A DNA stretch of 16,313 nt. Origin: Methanomicrobium sp. (GTDB lineage Archaea > Halobacteriota > Methanomicrobia > Methanomicrobiales > Methanomicrobiaceae). Below are positions 6,274 to 14,401 of this stretch, piece after piece (position 1 is the stretch's first letter; every line of letters starts with the position of its first letter). The notes under the pieces were generated by a model. The model was not told where the DNA came from. It did no database searches and saw only the letters and a list, made by a program, of their open reading frames with translations. Where the stretch lies: the NCBI GenBank assembly GCA_017553245.1, contig JAFZMT010000015.1, positions 1 through 16,313 of the forward strand, given 5' to 3'. The translations under genes and the position numbers were made by a program.

Positions 6274-7059
6274 TCAGTCGCGGTTCGTCGCCGTCGCCGA
6301 ATCCGTAAGCATTGCCCACTCTTTGAGCGTGAGCTCTTCGGCACGCTTCTTTAAGAGGTCTTCGGGGGCATTGGCGATTATCGATGCCGTCGTGTCTTTT
6401 CCGATGACGTGTGCGGAGTTCTGAAGCGCTTTTTTCAGCGTCTTTCTCCTGTGCGAGAAGGCTTCGCGGACGAGGACGGCGTAGAGTTTGCGGTCGCTTA
6501 TCGGGTATGTAGGTTCGGACTTCGGGGTGATTCTTACCACCCACGAGTCGACCTCCGGCGGCGGCGAAAACGACTCGGGACCGAGTTCGAGAAGCGGCAT
6601 TACCTTCGCATAAGTCTGAACCATGACCGAGAGCCTTCCGCAGTCGGGGCTTCCGGGGAGGGCAATCATCCTCTCGCCGAACTCCTTCTGATACATGAGA
6701 ACCGCCTCTTTAAAGCCGATATCGAGGAGGCGGAAGGTAATCTTGGATGATGCCGAGTAGGGCAGGTTGGCGACAACCTTCTCAAAAGGGGGAATTTCGC
6801 AGCGGATGGCATCGCCGTGGACGATTGTGAGTTTTCCCGCGGCGATTTCGTCGGCGAATGCCGATTCGAGATGCGGAAGAAGAGTGCCGTCGAGTTCGAC
6901 GGCGATAACCTTTGCGCCGCGGTCGAGGAGAGCACGGGTGAGAACGCCGCGCCCCGGACCGATCTCGAGGACGGTTACGCCGTCGATGCCGGTGAAGGAC
7001 GCTATTTTTCCGACGGCATCCTCATCGGCGAGAAAATGCTGATCGTGGGGCGCTCTCAT
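6274..7059 (-). CDS. ksgA: 16S rRNA adenine dimethyltransferase KsgA/Dim1
   Basis: A 261-residue SAM-dependent enzyme that dimethylates two adjacent adenines (A1518/A1519 in E. coli numbering) in the 3'-terminal helix of 16S rRNA, a late small-subunit maturation step. The N-terminal QHFL is at 7-10, motif I EIGPGRG at 32-38, and catalytic NLPY at 98-101 followed by SASS. FSHRRKTLKKAL in the C-terminal helical domain is a hallmark of the family. A GAGGAGA Shine-Dalgarno about 8 nt before the ATG supports the start. It is the last gene of the long minus-strand cluster, 37 nt after the DUF655 gene, and it ends at the convergent terminator. An A/T box (TTTTAAA, about 7083-7089) just ahead could give it an extra internal promoter. 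Confidence 0.96.
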   Translation of the reverse strand: MRAPHDQHFLADEDAVGKIASFTGIDGVTVLEIGPGRGVLTRALLDRGAKVIAVELDGTLLPHLESAFADEIAAGKLTIVHGDAIRCEIPPFEKVVANLPYSASSKITFRLLDIGFKEAVLMYQKEFGERMIALPGSPDCGRLSVMVQTYAKVMPLLELGPESFSPPPEVDSWVVRITPKSEPTYPISDRKLYAVLVREAFSHRRKTLKKALQNSAHVIGKDTTASIIANAPEDLLKKRAEELTLKEWAMLTDSATATNRD

Positions 7060-7096
7060 GCTCTCGCTCTCCTCTCATGGTGCATTTAAAAGAGGA

Positions 7097-7657
7097 TTAC
7101 TTCAATGTAAAAATGTGGTATTTTACATTGGGGTCTTCAAGCTCTTCCATTACTCTCTTTATGACCATCTGCTCGGGTTTGGGAACCGATTTCACGCGCT
7201 CGGCGATATCCGCAAAGGACGTGAACGGCTGCTTCTCGCGTGCCTCAAGGAGTTCCCAGAGGATCTTTTTGCCGACGCCCGGGAGGAGGTGGAGCATGTG
7301 CTGCTTTGACGTAATCGGGACGGCTTTGTTGAAGAAGTCCACGAACTTCTCCTCGTTTTCGGTCACGATGCGTTCCACGGCGTAGGGCAGTTCGAGTTTT
7401 GCCGTCTGAGTCAGGTCGCCGTAGCCTATGCGGCGTTTGACCTTCTCAATCTTGTCGCGTTCCTTGTCGCCGATGTAAACTCTGTCGTTGACCTGAACGT
7501 CGGCGACCTTGGGAACAAGCTCGAGGAGTTTAAACTGCTCGGTGCCCACGGCCTGGACAAGCTGTTCTTTCTTGAACTGCGGACGACGCGGGTCGCCGCC
7601 GGTCATCGGAAGAACGTCAAGGATTAAAGCGTACAGCTCTTTCTTATCGGATTTCAT
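7097..7657 (-). CDS. DUF655 (COG1491) predicted RNA-binding protein with helix-hairpin-helix
   Basis: A 186-residue archaeal protein of unknown exact function. The first half is a small beta-rich, OB-like domain (LYALILDVLP, then VNDRVYIGD near 56-64). The second half carries a helix-hairpin-helix (LLPGVGKKILWELLEARE, about 125-142), a fold that binds nucleic acid without sequence preference. The conserved place of DUF655 between rpo4/eL21 and ksgA across euryarchaea suggests a role in rRNA or tRNA metabolism, but I know of no proven activity. It lies 24 nt downstream of rpo4. The bases before the ATG are GGGGGGCGCTTTTC, an unusual G-run in place of a normal GGTGA. Its last codons contain a perfect 10-bp inverted repeat. 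Confidence 0.9.
   Translation of the reverse strand: MKSDKKELYALILDVLPMTGGDPRRPQFKKEQLVQAVGTEQFKLLELVPKVADVQVNDRVYIGDKERDKIEKVKRRIGYGDLTQTAKLELPYAVERIVTENEEKFVDFFNKAVPITSKQHMLHLLPGVGKKILWELLEAREKQPFTSFADIAERVKSVPKPEQMVIKRVMEELEDPNVKYHIFTLK
7103..7130 (-). repeat. Perfect 10-bp hairpin overlapping the 3' end of the DUF655 gene
   Basis: CAATGTAAAA (7103-7112) and TTTTACATTG (7121-7130) are exact reverse complements around an 8-nt loop. The stem spans codons of the last eleven residues of DUF655 and ends 3 nt before the stop codon on the minus strand. On the RNA it would be an A-U-rich stem-loop 44 nt before the ksgA start, placed to act as a processing site, an attenuator or a stability element. 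Confidence 0.6.
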
Positions 7658-7681
7658 GAAAAGCGCCCCCCAAATAAAAGA

Positions 7682-8032
7682 TTAGAAGTGGGTTTTTACC
7701 AGATCAAGAATCTCGTCAAGTTCCTCTCCCGAGAGGGTGAAACGCTCCTTTGCATAGATTGCACGCAGTTCGTCACGCGATTTGGGCATGATTGACGCGA
7801 TTCTGTATGCAATGTCGGGCTTCATCTTCTCGAGTTCGAGGAGTTTCTCAACCAGGTCACGTGAGGATTCCGCAGTCTCCTTGGAGAGGTGATTGGCATG
7901 CTCGATGCTGCGTCTTAATTCGTATGACATCTCCGATCCGGATTCAAGACGTGCCGCCTCTATCTTCTGAAGTGAACTGCGTAATTCCGGAAGTGTAATC
8001 CTCTCTTCACTGATGATTCCTTTTACTTTCAT
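7682..8032 (-). CDS. rpoF: DNA-directed RNA polymerase subunit Rpo4 (RpoF/Rpb4)
   Basis: A 116-residue archaeal RNA polymerase subunit F. It pairs with Rpo7 to form the stalk that binds nascent RNA and helps open the promoter. Recognised by overall sequence and length: an N-terminal beta hairpin (MKVKGIISEERITLPEL), a central helix rich in Glu/Lys, and the C-terminal HRDC-like helical part. It is also identified by its place after eL21 and before DUF655, a conserved euryarchaeal order. The start is at 8032, where GGTGATT sits 2-8 nt upstream; a longer reading frame extending into the eL21 gene to 8164 is ignored for this reason. The 50-nt gap to eL21 is one of the two largest gaps in the cluster. 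Confidence 0.93.
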   Translation of the reverse strand: MKVKGIISEERITLPELRSSLQKIEAARLESGSEMSYELRRSIEHANHLSKETAESSRDLVEKLLELEKMKPDIAYRIASIMPKSRDELRAIYAKERFTLSGEELDEILDLVKTHF

Positions 8033-8068
8033 GCCAATCACCGATTTAAAAATGATTATGATGTTTAT

Positions 8069-8092
8069 GAGATTACAGGTAGTTATAATCTC
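8069..8092 (-). repeat. 7-bp inverted repeat at the eL21-rpo4 junction
   Basis: GAGATTA (8069-8075) pairs exactly with TAATCTC (8086-8092) around a 10-nt loop that contains the eL21 stop codon. It may form a small hairpin between the two genes and could adjust relative expression of eL21 and Rpo4. Short stems of this size also arise by chance. Confidence 0.35.
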
Positions 8093-8376
8093 TGTGCTCT
8101 CAGGTGCTGGGGTAATGAGACTACGACCTTGGTCATGTTGCCGTCGGCGATCTCCAATACCCATGCACGTCCCTGTTTTCCGACTACTACACCGGTTCTT
8201 CCGTGGAATCTGCGGTGCGGCATTCCTGTCTGAACGCTGGGGTTGACTACGATGTGAACTCTCTGTCCTGGTTCGAATTCCTGGATTGCTGCCGTTACGG
8301 GAGCCATTCCGCGCTCTCTGAGGTCTTTCTTATATTTATATCGAGTCTTCTTTTTCTGACCGTTGTGATGTGCCAT
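8083..8376 (-). CDS. rpl21e: Large ribosomal subunit protein eL21
   Basis: A 97-residue basic protein, the normal length for archaeal eL21. The N-terminus MAHHNGQKKKTRYKYKKDLRERG is followed by an SH3-like barrel with GQRVHIVVNP, PHRRFHGRTGVVVGKQG and a final VVSLPQHLRAQRL. It binds 23S rRNA in the large subunit near the 5S rRNA. The GGAGAT Shine-Dalgarno lies about 7 nt before the ATG. It starts 14 nt after the Pus10 stop codon, so it is in the same transcript as the tRNA modification genes. Confidence 0.97.
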   Translation of the reverse strand: MAHHNGQKKKTRYKYKKDLRERGMAPVTAAIQEFEPGQRVHIVVNPSVQTGMPHRRFHGRTGVVVGKQGRAWVLEIADGNMTKVVVSLPQHLRAQRL

Positions 8377-8390
8377 TTTTAGATCTCCGA

Positions 8391-9641
8391 TTAATTTTCT
8401 TGCTTCTGTTTTTCGGGGACGACCCCTTCAACCATGATGACATCAAGGCTGGTAACATGAGCGGGGCAGCCGAGTTTTTCAGCGAAACTCGGAACCGTCC
8501 TGCCGTTGTCACCCGATATGAGTTCCTTGATATAGAGTCCGGCGTCTCCGAGGACCGTAATCCTGTAAAGACCGTCTTCCATACCTTCGCACTCGATATC
8601 CAGACATTGGCGTTTTCTGACAAGGTCGGCTCTCCTGTGCGAGACTCTGTCGGGGGTGCGCTGGTCTATTGTAGCACCTTTCAGAGATTTAAGAGCCAAT
8701 CTGACGTCATTTATGGAATAATCGCCTTCTACTTCTACCAGAATGCTGTATTTTTTATGCGCTTTACCTAATTTAATGGTTTCCACTTCCTGCCGGCTGC
8801 TGACGTGGTCGAGCCTGATTTCGACTCTTCCCGCGGCGCTTTTGTTTACGAGCGCTTCCAGTTCTTCAAGCGGAATACTGCGCTTTTTCGGGGCGACTAT
8901 CTCGAGGACGAAGGGTCTTCCCGTGCCTATCATTCTTGCGTCTATGTCCTCGCGTCCCGCTCCGTGGAGGATGACTTTTTCCGCGCCGCAGGCTTCGATT
9001 ACCGGTCTTCCGATGAGTTCTTCGACCGAGTCGGGATACATTTTGCCGGTGAAGTTGCAGCGCTCGCAGCCTGCGCCGTGGCAGACTCTGCAGTCCCAGT
9101 GTGTCTGGGGTATGCCGCGCTCGTATTTGAGGTATCTGCCGTAGACGAAGTGGGAGTTGACCTGAAGTTCGACGCCGCCTGTCGCAAGGTCGCAGAAGAC
9201 GACGATGTCGGGGCGTTTGAAGTCGACTTCGCTGCCCGTGATTGCGCTTATGGCTTTGCCGGTTTCGCGGTTGAACTCGGCTTTGAGCGGTTCGGGGTTC
9301 TGAAGTTCAAGGTCGGTCCAGATCATCTCTTCGCTTTCGGTCATGAGGGGCGGGACTTTGCAGCCGACGAGGATGGATTTGTGCTCGTAGGGTGCGAGGA
9401 GTTCCTTTGCCTTTTCAGCCCATTCCCGCGTTTTTTCGAAGGCGTTTCCGCAGATCCAGCAGGTCTGCGTCTCTTTTTCGTAGGGAACGTTCTTTTCGAG
9501 GGCTAAGGCTACTCTCAGGGCTTTTCCGCGTTCGTCGTTTGAAAGCCCGTGCGAGCTTTTGCCGAACATTCTTCCGAGGCAGTGGTCGCATATCGGACCG
9601 TATTCCAGTATCTTCTCCGTTGTTTCGGTTATGGAGGTCAT
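8391..9641 (-). CDS. pus10: tRNA pseudouridine synthase Pus10 (Psi54/Psi55)
   Basis: A 416-residue archaeal Pus10, which isomerises uridine 54 (and usually 55) in the tRNA T-loop. The N-terminal THUMP-containing domain carries cysteine pairs CDHC (near 18-21), CWIC (near 61-64) and CRVCHGAGCERC (near 184-195), consistent with zinc binding. The catalytic domain has GREDIDARM with the presumed nucleophile D232, aligned with the Asp of the GRTDAG motif in TruA. GRPFVLEI follows. The ATG at 9641 overlaps the TrmY stop codon by 4 nt (ATGA), so translation of the two is probably coupled. The pairing is functional, since TrmY methylates the pseudouridine that Pus10 makes at position 54. Confidence 0.96.
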   Translation of the reverse strand: MTSITETTEKILEYGPICDHCLGRMFGKSSHGLSNDERGKALRVALALEKNVPYEKETQTCWICGNAFEKTREWAEKAKELLAPYEHKSILVGCKVPPLMTESEEMIWTDLELQNPEPLKAEFNRETGKAISAITGSEVDFKRPDIVVFCDLATGGVELQVNSHFVYGRYLKYERGIPQTHWDCRVCHGAGCERCNFTGKMYPDSVEELIGRPVIEACGAEKVILHGAGREDIDARMIGTGRPFVLEIVAPKKRSIPLEELEALVNKSAAGRVEIRLDHVSSRQEVETIKLGKAHKKYSILVEVEGDYSINDVRLALKSLKGATIDQRTPDRVSHRRADLVRKRQCLDIECEGMEDGLYRITVLGDAGLYIKELISGDNGRTVPSFAEKLGCPAHVTSLDVIMVEGVVPEKQKQEN

Positions 9642-10234
9642 AGATTCTTCCTGTCAAGTTCGTTTAGGATGACGATGATTGTGTGGTCGGCGTGCATGAC
9701 TTTGGGACCGGCGGATATTCGCCTGAGGTCTTTTATCAGTTCTTCCTCTTCCTCCGTGAAGTTCATGTGGTCGGAGAGGATGAAGGCGGTCGGCGTCTCT
9801 TCGGGCGGGATTTCCCTTATGTCGGTTCCGTTCTCGTCGAGGATTGCGAAGAGGCTTGCGCCGTTTTCGTCCTTAAACTCGTCGAGGAGTTCTTTGAGTC
9901 CGCCGCGTCTTACGTATACTCCGCGTGTGGATTCGCGGAAGGTTTCGGTGCAGGGGAGGGCGAGCGCCTTCTGAAGGAGCGAGCCCGCACTTCTTTCGTC
10001 GGGGTTGAGGTATCTGACCTTTTCGCCGGAGAATTTGACGATTTTGGGTGCGTCGGGTTCTCCGAGGAGGACGAGGAAGCATTCGACGTCGCGCCTTAAG
10101 TCATGCGAGAGGAAGAAGCAGGAGTTGACGCAGCGGCAGAGGACGTCCATTCTTCCGGCACTTCCGGGCATGTCGTTAAGAGAGAAGCTGCCCGTGGTGA
10201 GGGCTTTGTGTCCGATTATGAGGAAGCGTTTCAT
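9638..10234 (-). CDS. trmY: tRNA (pseudouridine-54 N1)-methyltransferase TrmY
   Basis: A 198-residue SPOUT-family methyltransferase (formerly DUF358/COG1901). It makes N1-methylpseudouridine at tRNA position 54, the archaeal replacement for ribothymidine. Recognisable features are MKRFLIIGHKALTTGSFSLNDMPGSAGRMD at the N-terminus, EKVRYLNPDERS, the TRGVYVRRGG segment and the C-terminal knot region FILSDHMNFTEEEEELI with LHADHTIIV-like MHADHTIIVILNE. Length matches the family. It starts 14 nt after SRP54 and overlaps the Pus10 start by 4 nt. No strong Shine-Dalgarno precedes it, so coupling with SRP54 is possible. Confidence 0.95.
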   Translation of the reverse strand: MKRFLIIGHKALTTGSFSLNDMPGSAGRMDVLCRCVNSCFFLSHDLRRDVECFLVLLGEPDAPKIVKFSGEKVRYLNPDERSAGSLLQKALALPCTETFRESTRGVYVRRGGLKELLDEFKDENGASLFAILDENGTDIREIPPEETPTAFILSDHMNFTEEEEELIKDLRRISAGPKVMHADHTIIVILNELDRKNL

Positions 10235-10248
10235 GTTAACACGAACAC

Positions 10249-11574
10249 TTACATGCCGCCGCCGAACTTCTTCATGAGTCTCTGCATTCCGAACTTGGAG
10301 CCGCCCATGCCTTTGAAGCCTTTGAGGGTTCTCTGCATGGTCTTGTAGTATTTGAGCAGTTCGCGGACTTCTTCGGGCGTGGAACCCGCACCCTTGGAGA
10401 TTCTGAAGATGCGGTTGCCGCTGATGATTGAGGGGTTGTCGAGTTCCGCGGCGGTCATGGAGTCCATGATGACCTTGTAGCGCTCCATTTTCTTGCCGGT
10501 GACATCGAAGGCGTCCTGCGGTATCTCGATTCCGCCAAGGGGGAGCATTGACATGACCTGCTTTAAGGGTCCCATCTTCTTTAAGGACTCGAGCTGCTTA
10601 TACATGTCGCGGAGGGTGAACTTGCCGTTCATCATGGCGTTGACGTCGAAGTCCTCGTCGCCCATGGCTTCTTCGGCACGCTCTATGAGTGCGTGAAGGT
10701 CGCCCATTCCGAGGAGCCTTGAGATGAAGCTGTCGGGGTCGAAGCGCTCTATGTCCTCGATGGTCTCGCCGCTTCCGATGAAGACGATTCCCGACTGCGT
10801 TTCGGCTACGGCGGAAAGTGCGCCGCCTCCCTTTGCTGTTCCGTCCATCTTGGTGATGATGACGCCGTCGATGCTGATGGCTTCGTGGAAGCGTTTTGCC
10901 TGTTCACGCGCCTGCTGACCGAGAGCGGCGTCGATTACGAGCCATCTGTGGGTGGCGTTCGTGAGTTCGTTTAAGGCAATTATCTCGTCGATGAGTTCGT
11001 CCTCGAGGGCGTGTCTGCCCTGGGTATCGACTATGAGGACCTCGACGCCGCTTAATTCCTGCATACCGTGCGTGACTATCTCGACGGCGTTCGTGTTTCC
11101 GACCTCGCCGTAGCAGGGGACGTTTATCTTGTTACAGAGCGTCTTTATCTGCTCGTAGGCGCCGGGTCTGAAGACATCGGCACAGATGACGCCGACGCGG
11201 AGTCCCTTTCTCTGGAAGTATCTGGAGAGTTTTGCGGTCGTCGTCGTCTTTCCGCTGCCCTGAAGTCCAGCCATGAGGATGGTCTGGGGTCCGAGTGTGA
11301 CCTCGACCTCGCCGCCCATGAGCTTTACGAGTTCCTGATAGACTATGCGCAGGACATGTTCGCGGACGGTCATGCCTTTGGGCGGTTCTTCGTTGAGCGA
11401 CCTCTCCTTTATGGACTTTGAGAGTCCCATAACGAGTTTTACGTTGACGTCGGACTGCAAGAGGACTCTTTGCAGGTCTTTTACGAGTTCGTCGACCGCG
11501 GCTTTGTCGATGACGGTCTTTCCGGCGAGTTTTTTGAGTGCGTCCTTGAGTCCGGAGCCGAGCCTGTCAAGCAT
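10249..11574 (-). CDS. srp54: Signal recognition particle GTPase SRP54 (Ffh)
   Basis: A 441-residue SRP core protein that binds 7S RNA and signal peptides emerging from the ribosome, then docks with FtsY at the membrane. The N domain four-helix bundle covers about 1-85. The G domain has G1 [11 protein letters not shown] near 103, [11 protein letters not shown]3 DTQGRH (the archaeal form of DTAGR) and G4 [11 protein letters not shown]. The methionine-rich M domain begins near 300 and includes the RNA-binding stretch [19 protein letters not shown]. The protein ends in a Gly/Met-rich tail (KKFGGGM). Its ATG overlaps the FtsY stop codon by one base (TAATG), so the two partner GTPases are made from coupled reading frames. 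Confidence 0.97.
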   Translation of the reverse strand: MLDRLGSGLKDALKKLAGKTVIDKAAVDELVKDLQRVLLQSDVNVKLVMGLSKSIKERSLNEEPPKGMTVREHVLRIVYQELVKLMGGEVEVTLGPQTILMAGLQGSGKTTTTAKLSRYFQRKGLRVGVICADVFRPGAYEQIKTLCNKINVPCYGEVGNTNAVEIVTHGMQELSGVEVLIVDTQGRHALEDELIDEIIALNELTNATHRWLVIDAALGQQAREQAKRFHEAISIDGVIITKMDGTAKGGGALSAVAETQSGIVFIGSGETIEDIERFDPDSFISRLLGMGDLHALIERAEEAMGDEDFDVNAMMNGKFTLRDMYKQLESLKKMGPLKQVMSMLPLGGIEIPQDAFDVTGKKMERYKVIMDSMTAAELDNPSIISGNRIFRISKGAGSTPEEVRELLKYYKTMQRTLKGFKGMGGSKFGMQRLMKKFGGGM

Positions 11575-12785
11575 TATTCATCATCTCCGAGAAGTTCATC
11601 GACTAACTTTTGGGGCTCAAAGGGTATTACATCATCGTATCCCTGACCGACGCCCAGGAACATGACGGGTTTTTTGATGGTGTAGGTGATTGAGATTGCC
11701 GCTCCGCCTTTAGTGTCCATGTCGGCTTTTGTGAGGACGACGACATCGGTTCCTACGGTGTTGTTGAACTCTACCGACCTGATTACGGCGTCGTTGCCCG
11801 CGACGGCTTCATCGACGTAGGCGACGATGTCGGGGTTGATGACGCGGCGAATCTTGTCGAGCTGGTTCATGAGGTTGGTGCGGTTGTGGAAACGCCCTGC
11901 GGTGTCGGCTAAGACTACGTCGATGTTGTGGGCTTTTGCGTAGCTTACGGCATCGAATAAGACCGCGGAGGGGTCCGCGCCTTCCTGATGACTGATGACC
12001 TTTACGCCCACTCTCTCGGCGTGTGTCTTCATCTGCTCGTTGGCGCCGGCACGGAAGGTGTCGCCGGAGCCGATTACCACGGAGTAGCCGTTCTTCTTGA
12101 GGTAGTGTGCGACCTTGGCTATGGTCGTTGTCTTGCCCGCGCCGTTGACGCCCGTGAATAAGACCTTGACGGGTTTTTCGTGGGTGTCGATGTAATCGGT
12201 AAGCGAGAAGCCCTCTCCGAGGACGTTGAGAAGTGCGTTCCTTAAGGCTTCGGTTACGAACTCCTCGGATGAGGTGCGTATCTTTCGTTTCTGACCGATA
12301 AGCTGTGTCTTCATCTGCTCGATTATTTCGTTTGCGGCATCGAAGGCGACGTCGTTTTCGAGCAGGCTTATCTCAAGTTCTTCGAGCGGTTCGCTTATGT
12401 CCTTCTCGGAGAGGAGGATCTCGCGTTCGGTTATGAGGACTTTGAGTTTGGAGCCGAATCCGGTTTTCTTCGGTTTGTCCTCCCCGGTTTCGGATTTGTC
12501 CTTTTTTGCGAATCCGAAGAGTCCTTTCTTTGTTTTTTGAGTATCTTCGCCCGTTTCTTTTATTTCGGGGAGGTAACTCTCTTCCTCTTCATCAATGCCG
12601 CCGTCGGCGGTGTCTAAAACAGTATCGTCCGTTTTCGTTACGGGTTGTGTTTCGGGTCCGTTTTGAAGGTCTCGGGGGAGGGTTTCCTCCGCTTCGACCT
12701 CATTTTCGCTGATCACCGCTTTGTCGACGCGGGATCCGAGTCCTTTTGAAACACCCTTGAGTTTTTCTTTCAGAGACTTGAACAT
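11574..12785 (-). CDS. ftsY: SRP receptor GTPase FtsY
   Basis: A 403-residue SRP receptor. A basic N-terminal stretch ([17 protein letters not shown]) is followed by an acidic, low-complexity A domain (about 25-105, DEEEES and ETGED segments), then the NG domain. GTPase motifs are G1 [13 protein letters not shown] (near 212), [11 protein letters not shown]3 [16 protein letters not shown] and G4 [10 protein letters not shown], all as expected for FtsY. The basic start is likely to contact lipid, as in bacterial FtsY. A 44-nt gap separates it from prefoldin alpha. No good Shine-Dalgarno precedes the ATG, unlike most of its neighbours. The SRP54 gene follows with a 1-nt overlap. Confidence 0.96.
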   Translation of the reverse strand: MFKSLKEKLKGVSKGLGSRVDKAVISENEVEAEETLPRDLQNGPETQPVTKTDDTVLDTADGGIDEEEESYLPEIKETGEDTQKTKKGLFGFAKKDKSETGEDKPKKTGFGSKLKVLITEREILLSEKDISEPLEELEISLLENDVAFDAANEIIEQMKTQLIGQKRKIRTSSEEFVTEALRNALLNVLGEGFSLTDYIDTHEKPVKVLFTGVNGAGKTTTIAKVAHYLKKNGYSVVIGSGDTFRAGANEQMKTHAERVGVKVISHQEGADPSAVLFDAVSYAKAHNIDVVLADTAGRFHNRTNLMNQLDKIRRVINPDIVAYVDEAVAGNDAVIRSVEFNNTVGTDVVVLTKADMDTKGGAAISITYTIKKPVMFLGVGQGYDDVIPFEPQKLVDELLGDDE

Positions 12786-12829
12786 GATTATGCCGGATAT
12801 TTACACTAATGATTGTAGCCGCTTACGTT

Positions 12830-13267
12830 TTACTGTTTGGGCTGTGCCGCCTGTAACTGTTTGTATGCGGTTTCAATCTTTTTAGCGATCTCGTTTGCCT
12901 GTTTCTGCATTTGTGAGATAGATTCGGATAATTTCTTTTCAAGTGCCTCCATCTCAGTTGCGCGGTCAGTCAGGTAGGTTGCCGTCTCGTCGCAGGTTTT
13001 TTCCACGACGACATCGGAACCGATGTTTAAGAGGATTGTGTCCTCTTCCACAGGTTTTACTTTGATTGATGCTCCGCCGCCTATCTGGAGGAGGACCGTG
13101 TTTGTCGGGTTTTCCTTTATTGTGTTAATTGTGTCAACCGCAGTCAGTGATTCAACTCTTCTCTGCTCGAGTAATTCAAGCTGAGCCGTGTATGACTGAA
13201 TCTCCTGCCCGAACTCGTTAAGATACTGCTGGAGCATCTGTATTTCACGAGGGTCAACTTTTTCCAA
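12830..13267 (-). CDS. pfdA: Prefoldin subunit alpha (TTG start preferred)
   Basis: A 145-residue alpha-type prefoldin: two long coiled-coil helices (about 5-50 and 95-140) flanking a beta-hairpin core, NTVLLQIGGGASIKVKPVE and ILLNIGSDVVVEKT. The hexamer of two alpha and four beta subunits holds unfolded proteins and passes them to the thermosome. The reading frame could begin at GTG 13276, overlapping the eL20 stop. I prefer the TTG at 13267 because GGTGA (13277-13273) stands exactly 5 nt before it, whereas GTG 13276 has no Shine-Dalgarno and would lie inside that element. With TTG the gene starts one base after the eL20 stop. The three-residue difference does not affect the identification. 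Confidence 0.92.
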   Translation of the reverse strand: MEKVDPREIQMLQQYLNEFGQEIQSYTAQLELLEQRRVESLTAVDTINTIKENPTNTVLLQIGGGASIKVKPVEEDTILLNIGSDVVVEKTCDETATYLTDRATEMEALEKKLSESISQMQKQANEIAKKIETAYKQLQAAQPKQ

Positions 13268-13268
13268 G

Positions 13269-13457
13269 TTACTCACCTATGAGTTTGACGGTCTCAATTT
13301 TGATGTAACTTCTTTCCAGGCGGTGTTTGCTGCCGATTGTCGCGTATGCTCTCTCGGTTGCCTGCTTTTCGTTGGGTGCGACAATCTCTTTCGTGAAGGG
13401 CTGGTAGTCGTAGCCGTTCTTAAAGGTGCCTTTCACCTCAAATTTCTGGTCTGCCAT
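13269..13457 (-). CDS. rpl18a: Large ribosomal subunit protein eL20 (L18Ae/LX)
   Basis: A 62-residue archaeal LX protein, one domain of the eukaryotic eL20: MADQKFEVKGTFKNGYDYQPF, then KQATERAYATIGSKHRLERSYIKIETVKLIGE. The family binds the large subunit near the 5S rRNA and is short in euryarchaea. The start at 13457 is set by AAGGAG 6 nt upstream; an upstream ATG at 13475 would overlap the aIF6 stop and has no such signal. It begins 10 nt after aIF6 and ends next to prefoldin alpha, the conserved euryarchaeal order. Confidence 0.93.
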   Translation of the reverse strand: MADQKFEVKGTFKNGYDYQPFTKEIVAPNEKQATERAYATIGSKHRLERSYIKIETVKLIGE

Positions 13458-13467
13458 TGTTTTCTCC

Positions 13468-14127
13468 TTATTCAAAGCCGAATACTTCTTCTATTCTTCC
13501 AAGTTCGTAGCCGCTTGTGGATATTCCCGCAAGGTATGATTTGCTGTTTGCTATGAGTCCCGTTCCGACGAGGTGACTTCCCATGTTGACGGAGCCGGTT
13601 CCGATGGGGAGTTCGGTTACGTTTTCCAGTTCCTCTATCTCCTGATCGGTAATCGAGGGACTCACGACTATTCCGCGTCCGGTTGCCGATGCCGCCATGC
13701 CGACCGTGGGTATGTTGCCGATGGTCATCATGATGACGGGGACGTCAAGGGCGAGGGATATTTTTTCAGCGTACTTTTCGGGTATTGCCGGGTGGACGAT
13801 TGCAAATTCGTCGTTTGCGAGGATGATGTTTCCCGCCGCATTCATGGTGCGGTTTAAGAAGAGCACTTCTCCGTAGCGCTTCAATACATCGGATTCTTCG
13901 CGGGTTGCGAGTCCGCTTGCAACCATGCCGTGGCTGTTGCCCACAAGCAGTGATCCTATGATCGAGCTTCCCTGTATTGTGGTAGGTACTACCTCAACAC
14001 CAAGTCTCTTCTCTATAGTACTCACGTATTCTTCGGGGGCGTCAAGGGGCACGAATGCCACGTCCTCGAAGACACGTGTGTATACACCGATATTTTCGTC
14101 ACCGGCGAAGTCGATCGTTTCATTCAT
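13468..14127 (-). CDS. eif6: Translation initiation factor aIF6
   Basis: A 219-residue aIF6, which binds eL14/uL14 on the large subunit and prevents joining with the small subunit until maturation or initiation is complete. The pentein fold is visible as repeated segments: IGVYTRVFEDVAFVP, GSSIIGSLLVGNSHGMV, GNIILANDEFAIVHP, VGMAASATGRGIVVSP and VGTGLIANSKSYLAGISTSGYELGRIEE. Length is standard. It starts 5 nt after eL31 and has no obvious Shine-Dalgarno, so coupling to eL31 translation is plausible. Its N-terminus (MNETIDFAGDENIGVY) is slightly longer before the first strand than in many homologues. Confidence 0.96.
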   Translation of the reverse strand: MNETIDFAGDENIGVYTRVFEDVAFVPLDAPEEYVSTIEKRLGVEVVPTTIQGSSIIGSLLVGNSHGMVASGLATREESDVLKRYGEVLFLNRTMNAAGNIILANDEFAIVHPAIPEKYAEKISLALDVPVIMMTIGNIPTVGMAASATGRGIVVSPSITDQEIEELENVTELPIGTGSVNMGSHLVGTGLIANSKSYLAGISTSGYELGRIEEVFGFE

Positions 14128-14132
14128 TTTGT

Positions 14133-14396
14133 TTACTCTTCGGCAAGTTCAGCCTGAACCTGACCGTCCTCAAATTTCATTGCGCGAACGCGGATTTTGC
14201 GGGGTGGTTTCTCGCTGCCGCGTTCCCAGATTTTTTCGTTTATGCTTGTATCGAGTTTGATGTCTTCGCTCTTCATGTGCTTTGCGAGGAAGTCACGGAC
14301 TTCTCTTATTGCTCTGGGGCTGCGCTTCCAGCGTGGGGCAAGTTTTACATCGCGAAGAGGGATTACGTAGATCTGCTCTTTTAATATGTCTGCCAT
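14133..14396 (-). CDS. rpl31e: Large ribosomal subunit protein eL31
   Basis: An 87-residue eL31 located near the peptide exit tunnel, where SRP and other factors dock. It reads [41 protein letters not shown] and then [28 protein letters not shown], all typical. The ATG at 14396 has AAGGTG about 9 nt upstream. A longer frame from 14441 would lie inside the eL39 gene and adds a sequence unlike eL31, so it is rejected. It starts 5 nt after the eL39 stop codon. Confidence 0.96.
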   Translation of the reverse strand: MADILKEQIYVIPLRDVKLAPRWKRSPRAIREVRDFLAKHMKSEDIKLDTSINEKIWERGSEKPPRKIRVRAMKFEDGQVQAELAEE

Positions 14397-14401
14397 TTTG
14401 C

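Noticed and set aside
8033..8164. N-terminal extension of Rpo4 into eL21
   Set aside because: GGTGATT directly precedes the ATG at 8032, and the extra residues do not resemble Rpo4.
8805..9506. 233-residue plus-strand frame opposite pus10
   Set aside because: Phe/Val/Glu-rich shadow with no motif; the minus strand carries the cysteine pairs and the GREDxD catalytic motif.
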